A stretch of DNA of 64,000 bases. Source: Bacillota bacterium. Its GTDB lineage: Bacteria; Bacillota; Clostridia; Oscillospirales; Acutalibacteraceae. Made by a program: the position numbers and the translations under genes. The stretch is from assembly GCA_021769885.1 (NCBI GenBank), contig JAETSA010000002.1:62001-126000 (forward strand), read 5' to 3'. This document shows positions 16,196-23,512 of the stretch, piece after piece (the first letter of the stretch is position 1; every line of letters starts with the position of its first letter). The notes under the pieces were generated by a model. It saw nothing but the letters and a program-made list of their open reading frames with translations, made no database searches and was not told where the DNA came from.

Positions 16196-16252
16196 TAAAC
16201 ATTTTTCGATTTCGTATCTATTATTCACGTTTTATAAACGGATAAATAGAAA

Positions 16253-17572
16253 TCAATCCGGCGTGTTGCCGTTGTTTTCCCGCTCGGCGCGTTTGCGGTC
16301 GCGTTCGCGCTGTTTTTTGCGCTTCTGCACCTTTTTACGTCGGACGGACTCCAACACGACTTCTAAAATAATCAGTGCGGCTACCACGGCAATGACAATT
16401 GCAACACGACCCGCAGTGACAGTGGATTTGCCGCTTTCCCCTTCTGTTTGATTTGTCAATCCCGAAAGTGCCAGCCGAAGTTCATAATTCGCCTCGGTCA
16501 GACTGTTTTCCGAAACGGAAGAAGCGAGCACGGTTTTCGCATTGCCGATTGCTTTCTTCAGCGATTTTACGGATTCGGTACTGCAAAGCGTAACATCTAT
16601 ATTCTGTGCCTTTTCAATCGTTGCGCTGAGCCGTTCCTTTTGCAGAAGTACGCGTGCGCGGTATTCGCACAACTCCGTAATATTCTCTGTAATCAGCACG
16701 CTGTAGCCGCGCGCGGTAACGTCATTCCAGCCAATGGGATTATCTGCACGTTTGCCGCAGTGCGCAGGGTCGGTCATATCAATTACCGCTCTGCCCGCAC
16801 CCGGAAATTTTGCGAGGACGGATTCGCCGTATACCACACTGTACGGATTCCCTGAGGACAGCCACGTACCGACCGCGCCTGCCTGTAAGGTTTTGGAAAT
16901 CACGGATTTTGCGCTGAAAACCACATTGCCGTCATAACGTGAAATGACCAAGGGCATTGTCTGCTTCGCGGAAAGCCAATTTTTGACTTCTTTCTTGTCG
17001 CCGTCTGCAACAAAAACCACACTGCCCAAAAGATTATTATCGCTCAGTTGTGTATATATCTCGTCGCGCGTGTCCCAAACGCCATCCATCAGCAAAAGTG
17101 CTTTGCCCGAAAGCTTCTCGGCAATCTCCAGCAAGGTCGGCACGGTGCTTGCCGTAATTTTATCATGCAGACCGCCTTTTCCCGCACGCAAATGGTAGGT
17201 GGAAAGCTCATGATAACCGATATCGGCAAGGGATTTCTCCGCCGTGTTGCCGAGAGAATCCACACACATTCTCTGCAGTGTTTCGTCCGCCATCAGTACA
17301 AAAAAGCCGTCAGAGGTTTTACGCACAGTGACATATATCATATCTGCACCCGCCTCGGCGGCAGCGAGAATCCCCTCGCAGGACTGCTCCGGGTAATTTT
17401 GCGTATCGCCGTATTTCGAAACGACCAGTAAACCGCCCGACGGGTCCTTCAATTCGGAAAACACTGCGGGGGGCTGTGCTTCTTCTGCGGCAAACGCCGG
17501 CATTGCGCACAACAGAGTCATTAAAAGCGCCAAAAGCACACAAACGGCGCTTTTTGGAGAATGCTGCTTCAT
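16253..17572 (-). CDS. GDPD-like membrane-anchored protein lacking catalytic residues
   Basis: 439 residues: signal peptide 1-28 (cleavage after AFA), a barrel domain (about 45-310) with glycerophosphodiester phosphodiesterase spacing, a helical stretch (about 315-375), one membrane helix (about 388-410) and a very basic cytoplasmic tail. In active GDPDs the HRG, PEN, ExD and HD motifs bind metal and do acid/base chemistry. Here they read KYG (53-55), PEQ (61-63), YVT (80-82) and AD (95-96). Both catalytic histidines and both acidic ligands are gone, so a non-enzymatic role such as ligand binding is inferred. RBS AAAGGAGAGG; own promoter. Confidence 0.75.
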   Translation of the reverse strand: MKQHSPKSAVCVLLALLMTLLCAMPAFAAEEAQPPAVFSELKDPSGGLLVVSKYGDTQNYPEQSCEGILAAAEAGADMIYVTVRKTSDGFFVLMADETLQRMCVDSLGNTAEKSLADIGYHELSTYHLRAGKGGLHDKITASTVPTLLEIAEKLSGKALLLMDGVWDTRDEIYTQLSDNNLLGSVVFVADGDKKEVKNWLSAKQTMPLVISRYDGNVVFSAKSVISKTLQAGAVGTWLSSGNPYSVVYGESVLAKFPGAGRAVIDMTDPAHCGKRADNPIGWNDVTARGYSVLITENITELCEYRARVLLQKERLSATIEKAQNIDVTLCSTESVKSLKKAIGNAKTVLASSVSENSLTEANYELRLALSGLTNQTEGESGKSTVTAGRVAIVIAVVAALIILEVVLESVRRKKVQKRKKQRERDRKRAERENNGNTPD

Positions 17573-17615
17573 AAAACCTCTCCTTTTCGGTGCGAATTAA
17601 AATGGATTCACATTT

Positions 17616-17644
17616 AGTATACCAAATTCTGTAAAACAATACAA
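17616..17644 (-). promoter_or_regulatory. Sigma-A promoter for the GDPD-like gene
   Basis: TTGTAT (17644-17639), 17 bases, TATACT (17621-17616) on the minus strand. Confidence 0.65.
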
Positions 17645-17757
17645 TAGAAAATAGTGTTTTTTCGGCGAATTTCGATTCAAAAATACTAAATATAGTAGAC
17701 GTCTCAAAATGCACAAAAAACCGAATTAAAATTTTACTTTTTGCCGTGCATTTTATC

Positions 17758-17787
17758 TTGCAGACAGCCGCTCAAATGTGATACAAT
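17758..17787 (+). promoter_or_regulatory. Sigma-A promoter for HTH-nth-dnaD-dnaI operon
   Basis: TTGCAG (17758-17763), 18-base spacer, TACAAT (17782-17787), about 70 bases before the HTH start. Confidence 0.65.
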
Positions 17788-17855
17788 GGCTGAGTAGATG
17801 TGCTTGTTCGGCATACTTTGCCGAATGTATTTTCAGTTTAAAGGGAGTTTTTGCG

Positions 17856-18086
17856 ATGTCTTTCGGGAAAAATCTGAAAAATTTAAGATGCGCAAAACTG
17901 CCGCCGCTGACCCAAACCGATCTCGCAAATGCAATCGGTGTGACGCAGAGAAAGATATCTTTTTTAGAAACAGGTGCTTCTGAGCCGTCGCTTCGCGACA
18001 TTGCCGCGCTGTGCCGATTTTTTAACGTTTCTGCCGATTATCTGTTAGGGCTTCCGCGGGATATGGACTATCCGGAGCAATTATGA
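17856..18086 (+). CDS. XRE-family HTH protein
   Basis: 76 residues that are almost entirely one Cro/C1-type helix-turn-helix: LTQTDLANAIGVTQRKISFLETGASEPS fits helices 2-3, followed by the usual LCRFFNVSADYLLG end. The start at 17856 is preferred over 17778 because AAAGGGAG precedes it and the upstream residues are not HTH-like. It overlaps nth by four bases (ATGA). It may regulate its own operon, but no operator is obvious. Confidence 0.85.
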   Translation: MSFGKNLKNLRCAKLPPLTQTDLANAIGVTQRKISFLETGASEPSLRDIAALCRFFNVSADYLLGLPRDMDYPEQL

Positions 18087-18709
18087 CAAAAAAAGAACGT
18101 GCGCTTCTCGCTGTAGAAGCCTTAAAAAAAGAATATCCCGATGCACTGTGCTCCCTGACGGCGCAAAATCCGCTGGAGCTGTTGATTGCGACACGCCTTT
18201 CCGCGCAATGCACGGACGCGCGCGTCAATTTGGTAACCCCCATATTGTTCGCAAAATATCCGACCTTGGACGATTACTGCAACGCAGACGTCAAGGATAT
18301 TGAGGAAATCATTCACTCCTGCGGGTTCTATCACGGCAAGGCACGTGATATTATTGCGATGGCGCAAAAAATCAAAAGTGATTTCGGCGGCAAGGTTCCC
18401 GACACGATGGAGGGCTTAACTTCCTTGCAGGGTGTCGGCAGAAAAACCGCGAATCTGATTTTGGGTGACATATACGGAAAGCCCGCCGTGGTGACGGATA
18501 CGCATTTGATTCGGTTGGCGAACCGCATCGGTTTGGTGGAAACGAAAGACCCCGTGAAAGTGGAGACGGCACTTAGAAAGCTCCTGCCGCCTGACGAAAG
18601 CAATAATTTCTGCCACCGCACCGTACTGCACGGACGCGCGGTTTGCACGGCGCGCAAGGCGAACTGCGAAGCCTGCGTTTTAAACGAATTTTGTAAAAAG
18701 AAGATTTAA
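18083..18709 (+). CDS. nth: Endonuclease III
   Basis: 208-residue DNA glycosylase/AP lyase that removes oxidised pyrimidines. The helix-hairpin-helix LQGVGRKTANLIL contains the catalytic lysine, and VVTDTHLIRLANR supplies the catalytic aspartate. The C-terminal C-x6-C-x2-C-x5-C cluster-binding motif (CTARKANCEACVLNEFC) is intact. Length matches the family. It is second in an operon with an HTH gene upstream and dnaD three bases downstream; nth beside dnaD is a frequent Firmicutes arrangement. Confidence 0.96.
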   Translation: MTKKERALLAVEALKKEYPDALCSLTAQNPLELLIATRLSAQCTDARVNLVTPILFAKYPTLDDYCNADVKDIEEIIHSCGFYHGKARDIIAMAQKIKSDFGGKVPDTMEGLTSLQGVGRKTANLILGDIYGKPAVVTDTHLIRLANRIGLVETKDPVKVETALRKLLPPDESNNFCHRTVLHGRAVCTARKANCEACVLNEFCKKKI

Positions 18710-18712
18710 GGT

Positions 18713-19729
18713 ATGTATAAACTCAATCCCGAATGTTACGGTACTATGTTTGCAATTCCCGCAAGCGTGACAGATACATATTTGGCTGAAGCCAGCGGCA
18801 ACAGCATAAAGACTCTGCTCAAGATTTTTCGAAATCCGAGCGGAGTTGTTTCTGTAAGCGAAATTTCCGATGCGCTGTCGCTTTCGGCGGATGAAGTGCT
18901 CTCGGCACTCGACTACTGGGTCGCCAAGGGCATTTTGCTGTTTACGGACGAGGGCGGTAATATAAAATTTGTCCCGAAAGCGAAAACGCCCGAAGCACCG
19001 TCCAAGCAAAACGCAGAAAGTGTCCCCGCCCCTGCAAAATCCGTGGCTTCAGAGCCTATTATGCTTCCGAAGCCGACGATGGAACAAATCGCCGCACGGA
19101 TTCAGGAGGATGAAACCGTCCGCAGTCTTTTGACGGAAGCACAAGGCATTCTCGGGCGCACGTTCGGGCTGGATATGCAAGCCACGCTCCTAATGCTGTT
19201 TGACACCTACGGACTGCAAAAAGAGGTTATCCTAACGCTGATACAGCATCTTGCCGACAGCGGGCGCGGGTCTACGGCAAATATTCTTCGCATCGGAAAG
19301 ATTTGGGCAGAACGCGAAATCAATACATTGGACGCCGCTAACGAATATATTCAGAACGATTCAGCGGTCAATCGCCTGTTCACGGAGTTCCGTATCGCTA
19401 CGGGGATTTCCAATCCGCGACCGACGCAAAAGCAAAGCGAATATCTTTTGTCGTGGATGCAAATGCATATCTCTATGGAACTGCTGATTTTGGCATACGA
19501 AGAAACCGTGGAGCGGACAGGCAAGCTTTCGTTCGCATATATGCATAAGATTTTAAACAATTGGTACATCAACGGTTTAAAAACGCCGGAAGACATAGAA
19601 GCAAGCAAAGTAAGACACACGGCAGCAAAAAAAGCTGCTGAGGATAAAGAACGTTCTTTTGATTTGAATGACGCATTTCAAGCGGCTCTACACGCTTCCA
19701 AAAAAAAGACGCAAAAGAAGGCGGAATAA
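18713..19729 (+). CDS. dnaD: DnaD-family primosome protein
   Basis: 338 residues. The N-terminal winged-helix region (about 1-85) includes VSEISDALSLSADEVLSALDYWVAKGIL. A low-complexity Pro/Ala/Lys linker follows (about 88-115), then one or two DnaB_2-type helical domains (about 125-310). A characteristic helix motif lies near NNWYINGLKTPEDIEA. DnaD acts between DnaA and the helicase loader during replication start in Firmicutes. The dnaI-type loader gene begins three bases after its stop, which supports the call. Confidence 0.9.
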   Translation: MYKLNPECYGTMFAIPASVTDTYLAEASGNSIKTLLKIFRNPSGVVSVSEISDALSLSADEVLSALDYWVAKGILLFTDEGGNIKFVPKAKTPEAPSKQNAESVPAPAKSVASEPIMLPKPTMEQIAARIQEDETVRSLLTEAQGILGRTFGLDMQATLLMLFDTYGLQKEVILTLIQHLADSGRGSTANILRIGKIWAEREINTLDAANEYIQNDSAVNRLFTEFRIATGISNPRPTQKQSEYLLSWMQMHISMELLILAYEETVERTGKLSFAYMHKILNNWYINGLKTPEDIEASKVRHTAAKKAAEDKERSFDLNDAFQAALHASKKKTQKKAE

Positions 19730-19732
19730 GCA

Positions 19733-20707
19733 ATGGGATATCCAAAACAAATCTATAAACAAGCCGCCGCCGAACTGAAAGCCAGACGCGAGCAGGCACA
19801 AGCAACTGCCTCACTGCATAAAAAGCAATTTGCGGAAAAATGCCCTGCTGTGCTGGATATTGAAGCAGAAATGGCAAAAACAGGTTTGGAAGCCGTGAAA
19901 GCGGTCGGCGCGGGTGAAAATGCCTTAGAAATCGTACAAAATCTTGCAAAGTACAATTTGGAGCTGCAAAAAAAACGAAAAGAGCTCCTCACGGAAAACG
20001 GCTTTGCAGAGGACTTTTTGTTGCCGAAGTACACCTGTTCCGTATGTGAAGATACGGGTGTGAAAAACGGCGAACCCTGCACCTGCTATCAAAGCCTTTT
20101 GAAGACGCTTGCCTATAAAGAGCTTGCCGCAGAAACTCCCTTAAAGCTTTGTGATTTTGACAGCTTTTCCTTATCGCGATACTCTGATAAAGCCGATGCG
20201 AACGGTACGGTCATTCGCGAAGAAATGCGCGAAATTCTATCACGCTGTAAAACCTATGCGAACGAATTTACCCCTGCATCTGAAAGCTTATTCTTTGTCG
20301 GACGTACGGGACTCGGCAAAACGCATCTTTCCTTGGCTATCGCACAAGCCGTGATTCAAAAGGGCTACGGTGTCGTCTACGGTACAGCGCAAAATCTTTT
20401 AAGCAAGTTGGAAAAAGAGCGTTTCGGGCAAGCGGAAAATCAGGATACCGAATCCCTTTTATTAGATTGCGATTTACTGATTTTGGATGATCTCGGCACG
20501 GAATATACCACGAATTATATTGTTTCAGCTGTTTACAACATCATCAATACCCGTATGCTCCGAGGGCGAGCAACCATTATCAACACAAATCTGCCCATAG
20601 AACAATTAGAAAAAAAATATACTGACCGCGTTGTATCACGCATTCTCGGCAACTACACCGTATTTCATTTTCAGGGAAATGATTTACGCATTCCGACGTG
20701 GGAATAA
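19733..20707 (+). CDS. dnaI: DnaI/DnaC-type helicase loader ATPase
   Basis: 324 residues. A coiled N-terminal region is followed by a zinc ribbon (CSVCEDTG near 103-110, EPCTC near 117-121) and an AAA+ domain with Walker A GRTGLGKTHL (near 193-202) and Walker B LLILDDLGTE (near 248-257). Sensor 1 is seen as TIINTNLP. It loads the replicative helicase (DnaB at 46285-47649 here) during initiation and restart. The zinc ribbon is typical of Gram-positive DnaI rather than IS-borne IstB. The operon ends at the terminator just downstream. Confidence 0.92.
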   Translation: MGYPKQIYKQAAAELKARREQAQATASLHKKQFAEKCPAVLDIEAEMAKTGLEAVKAVGAGENALEIVQNLAKYNLELQKKRKELLTENGFAEDFLLPKYTCSVCEDTGVKNGEPCTCYQSLLKTLAYKELAAETPLKLCDFDSFSLSRYSDKADANGTVIREEMREILSRCKTYANEFTPASESLFFVGRTGLGKTHLSLAIAQAVIQKGYGVVYGTAQNLLSKLEKERFGQAENQDTESLLLDCDLLILDDLGTEYTTNYIVSAVYNIINTRMLRGRATIINTNLPIEQLEKKYTDRVVSRILGNYTVFHFQGNDLRIPTWE

Positions 20708-20716
20708 TACAAATTC

Positions 20717-20755
20717 AACCGCCGTCCTTTATCAAAAAGGCGGCGGTTCTTTTTC
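20717..20755 (+). terminator. Intrinsic terminator after dnaI
   Basis: AACCGCCGTCCTT pairs with AAGGCGGCGGTT (one bulge), followed by CTTTTT. Confidence 0.88.
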
Positions 20756-20767
20756 TGCGAAATATTA

Positions 20768-20796
20768 TTGCTTTTTGGGGAAATAGTTGGTAAAAT
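20768..20796 (+). promoter_or_regulatory. Sigma-A promoter for pyrB operon
   Basis: TTGCTT (20768-20773), 17 bases, TAAAAT (20791-20796). No PyrR-binding loop or attenuator hairpin is visible in the short leader. Confidence 0.6.
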
Positions 20797-20865
20797 ATAC
20801 GTTGAAAAAGCCGTGCGGCAGACGCACGTATTTCGGCACTACACAATCGGGAGATGTTAAAGCTT

Positions 20866-21936
20866 ATGCAGGCACACAATTTGATTGATTTGGAAACCGT
20901 TTCCAAATCGGATTTGCAGGAAATCATTTCACTTGCGGGTATGATTAAAGAAAATCCGTCCATTTTTACCGATGCCTGCCACGGAAAAATTATGGCAACG
21001 CTCTTTTACGAGCCGTCCACCCGCACAAAAATGTCCTTTCAAACTGCAATGCTTCGGCTCGGCGGGCAGGTAATCGGGTTTGACAATCCGTCGAATGCCT
21101 CTATCGCAAAAGGTGAAAGCCTCAAAGATACCATTCGTATGGTCAGCGGCTATGCGGATGTCATTGTCATGCGCAATCCCGTAGAGGGTTCGGCATATGC
21201 CGCGTCGCTGTATTCCGATATCCCGCTCATCAACGCAGGTGACGGCGGACATTTGCATCCCACACAGACCTTGACAGACATTGTCACGCTTTCCTATGAA
21301 AAAGGCACATTAGAGGGCTTGACCATCGGTCTTTGCGGCGATATGAAGAACGGCCGCACCGTGCATTCTCTGATTAAAACGCTGTCGAAATACAAAGGCA
21401 ACCGTTTCATTATGATTTCCACGCCCGAATTACAGCTGCCGCAGTATATGCTGGATATTTTGGAAGAAAGCGGCTGTACGTACAGCTTTTCGGACAGTCT
21501 GGAAAAATCCATCGGGGAATTAGATGTGCTGTATATGACGCGGATTCAGCAGGAACGGTTTCGTTCCCCGGAGGAATACGAAGCGCAAAAAGGCATATAC
21601 GTATTGGATGCCAAAAAGATGGAGCTTGCCAAAAAGGATTTGGCGGTTTTGCATCCCCTGCCGCGCGTCGATGAAATCACCGTAGAAGTGGACGACGACC
21701 CGCGTGCAAAATACTTTGTGCAGGCGGAATACGGTATGTATGCGCGTATGGCGCTGATTATTAAAATGCTCTCGAAGCGCGAGCCGAAGCCTGCACTGTC
21801 ACTGCAGAACGATACGGCGCACAGTTGTAAAAACCCGCGCTGTGTAACCAATACCGAAAGCTATGTGCCGCATCTGTTCTATCAAAAGGGAGGCAAGACG
21901 GTCTGCAAATACTGCGACAGTCTGACAGACGAATGA
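20866..21936 (+). CDS. pyrB: Aspartate carbamoyltransferase with PyrI-like zinc tail
   Basis: Catalyses carbamoyl phosphate + aspartate to N-carbamoylaspartate, the committed step of pyrimidine synthesis. The carbamoyl-phosphate motif FYEPSTRTKMSF, the GDGGHLHPTQTLTD segment and HPLPRVDEI are intact. After the usual end (MLSKREPKP) about 40 residues follow with CKNPRC and CKYC. These match the zinc-binding C-terminus of the regulatory chain PyrI (C-x4-C-x20-C-x2-C, with VTNTE after the second Cys), but the nucleotide-binding domain of PyrI is absent. I prefer the ATG at 20866 (MQAHNLID), 12 bases from GGGAG; an ATG at 20854 would abut that site. It overlaps the next gene by four bases. Confidence 0.93.
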   Translation: MQAHNLIDLETVSKSDLQEIISLAGMIKENPSIFTDACHGKIMATLFYEPSTRTKMSFQTAMLRLGGQVIGFDNPSNASIAKGESLKDTIRMVSGYADVIVMRNPVEGSAYAASLYSDIPLINAGDGGHLHPTQTLTDIVTLSYEKGTLEGLTIGLCGDMKNGRTVHSLIKTLSKYKGNRFIMISTPELQLPQYMLDILEESGCTYSFSDSLEKSIGELDVLYMTRIQQERFRSPEEYEAQKGIYVLDAKKMELAKKDLAVLHPLPRVDEITVEVDDDPRAKYFVQAEYGMYARMALIIKMLSKREPKPALSLQNDTAHSCKNPRCVTNTESYVPHLFYQKGGKTVCKYCDSLTDE

Positions 21937-22478
21937 AGGCGTTGATATTTTACGGTTCGCCGAAGCGCAACGGTCATACCGCGCAGCTTTGCTCCGCTTT
22001 CCTCAAGGGGCTTTCCAAGTCTTATGAGGTGGAAATCGTGCGGCTGTTTGAGCTGATGCCGACGCCATGCAATGACTGCGGCTACTGCAAGGCTTCTGAC
22101 GGCTGTTCCAAAAAAGACTTGGAGCAAGTGATGCGCAGTTTTTTTGAAGCGGATTTGGTGATTGTGGCAAGTCCTGTTTATCTGCTCTCCTACCCTGCAC
22201 CCTTGAAAGCTTTATTCGACCGCTTTCAGCGTTTCTATTCGGCGCGGTTTCGGCGCGGGATCTTAAAGCCCGTAGCAAAACCGAAAAAATCCGTTTTGCT
22301 TTTGACCGCAGGGTCTGACGGCGCAGAAGCCAAAGAAATCATCGAAAGGCAAACGAAACGTGCATTCTCCGTGATGAACACGGCGGTTATTGCCACGATT
22401 CTTGCAGATAATACAGATACCGAGCCTGTCCCTCAAACCGTTCTACAGCGGGCATTTTCACTTGCAAAATCTTTATAA
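21933..22478 (+). CDS. Flavodoxin-fold NAD(P)H-dependent FMN reductase / iron-sulfur flavoprotein-like
   Basis: 181 residues. The N-terminal FMN phosphate loop is GSPKRNGHT (8-16), the flavin-contact loop is ASPVYLLSYPAPLKALFDR, and there is a Cys cluster CNDCGYCKASDGC (about 46-58). The cysteine set is typical of iron-sulfur flavoproteins and related quinone/FMN reductases. It starts inside the pyrB stop region (ATGA) and sits 17 bases before a thioredoxin gene, pointing to redox service. Substrate unknown. Confidence 0.85.
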   Translation: MKALIFYGSPKRNGHTAQLCSAFLKGLSKSYEVEIVRLFELMPTPCNDCGYCKASDGCSKKDLEQVMRSFFEADLVIVASPVYLLSYPAPLKALFDRFQRFYSARFRRGILKPVAKPKKSVLLLTAGSDGAEAKEIIERQTKRAFSVMNTAVIATILADNTDTEPVPQTVLQRAFSLAKSL

Positions 22479-22495
22479 TCATAGGAGTTGTTTTT

Positions 22496-22813
22496 ATGGC
22501 AATTACAGAAGTTACGTTTCAAAATTATCAGACAGAGGTTTCACAAAGCGATGTTCCTGTTTTGCTTGATTTTTACGCGGAATGGTGCGGTCCTTGCAAA
22601 ATGCTGCACCCGGAATTAGAGACATTCGCCGAAGAGACAACCGATATTAAAGTTTGCCAAATCAATGTGGACAATGCACAGGAATTGGCACAGCTGTTCG
22701 GGATTCTTTCCATTCCGACGCTGGTGCTCATCAAAGGCGGGCAGGAAGCCGCAAGACGCGTCGGCGGCTGTGAGAAAGCGGATATTGACGCATTTGTACG
22801 CGGGAATGTGTAA
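22496..22813 (+). CDS. trxA: Thioredoxin
   Basis: 105 residues with the redox-active WCGPCK (C31, C34), the cis-proline loop SIPTLVLIKGG, and a standard single thioredoxin fold. It reduces protein disulfides in the cytoplasm. It is last in the pyrB-flavoprotein-trxA group and is followed by a terminator. AGGAG precedes the ATG. Confidence 0.95.
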   Translation: MAITEVTFQNYQTEVSQSDVPVLLDFYAEWCGPCKMLHPELETFAEETTDIKVCQINVDNAQELAQLFGILSIPTLVLIKGGQEAARRVGGCEKADIDAFVRGNV

Positions 22814-22841
22814 TCATTTGTAAAGAAAGATATGTATATAG

Positions 22842-22880
22842 AAAAACAGCTGGAGCGGAGTTGCTTCGGCTGTTTTTTAT
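22842..22880 (+). terminator. Intrinsic terminator after trxA
   Basis: AAAAACAGC (22842-22850) pairs with GCTGTTTTT (22869-22877), enclosing a CGGAG/TTCG-rich inner part and followed by more T. Confidence 0.8.
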
Positions 22881-22881
22881 G

Positions 22882-23412
22882 TATAGGGAACAACCTATGT
22901 GTCGGTTCCTGCATTCATTATATAAGTAAATTTGGTGCACGCGTAGGGACGGACGTCCCGTCCGCCTTTGGTTTGTGCAGATTTATCGGGCATGCAATGC
23001 GTCCCTACGGGTGTAGGGAACGACCTCTGTGTCGTTCCGTAAGGTTTTGGCAGGTTTTGACATTTGCTCGGGCGGGCGTGGAAACCCGCCCCTACAAGGG
23101 TTGCGTATCACCGTTCAGTTTTTGCAAAAGCCGACCGTCGGGCGATTCGTGAATCGCCCCTACGGGGGTGCGCGTTGTTTTATACATCGTAGGGACAGCC
23201 CTTGCGGCTGTCCGCATTTTTCATCTGCGGGTCGCCGAGGTCGTCGACCCCTACAATTGGTGGCAACCGTTTGGTTTTCGCGGATTTACAAGGTTGCTCC
23301 GGTCGGCGTAGGGCGGGGGCTTGCTCCCGCCGTTTCGGTTTTTGCAAAATCTAACCGTGCTCGGGCGGATGTGGGCATCCGCCCCTACGGGGTTGCGGTT
23401 CGCCGTTAGGTT
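22882..23412. repeat. Modular hairpin array B
   Basis: About 530 bases between convergent genes, holding about ten hairpin modules. Examples: GTAGGGACGGACGTCCCGTCC (22943-22963), the GGGCGGG...CCCGCCC module ending CTAC (about 23070-23095), GGGCGATTCGTGAATCGCCC (about 23139-23158), GTAGGGACAGCCCTTGCGGC (from about 23189), and a GGGCGGAT...ATCCGCCC module ending CTACG (about 23364-23388). Stem arms differ between modules yet stay complementary, while GTAGGG or CCCCTACG stays constant. No protein-coding signal. Confidence 0.85.
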
Positions 23413-23460
23413 TGTGTAGATTTTCGCGGAATGACAAAAAACAGTACGGCAAAAAAAGTG

Positions 23461-23490
23461 CCCCCGAAAGTCCGTTTAAACTTTTGGGGG
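23461..23490 (-). terminator. Intrinsic terminator after M28 peptidase gene
   Basis: CCCCCGAAAGT pairs with ACTTTTGGGGG. On the minus strand it is followed by a T-run. Confidence 0.85.
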
Positions 23491-23512
23491 CTTAGCATTA
23501 TATGTATTGCAA

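Noticed and set aside
20797-20865. PyrR-type attenuator or riboswitch before pyrB
   Set aside because: The leader is too short, with no anti-terminator/terminator pair or conserved PyrR loop.
22882-23412. Possible CRISPR array
   Set aside because: Units are not direct repeats of constant length with unique spacers; palindromes vary while linkers are semi-constant, and no cas genes lie nearby.
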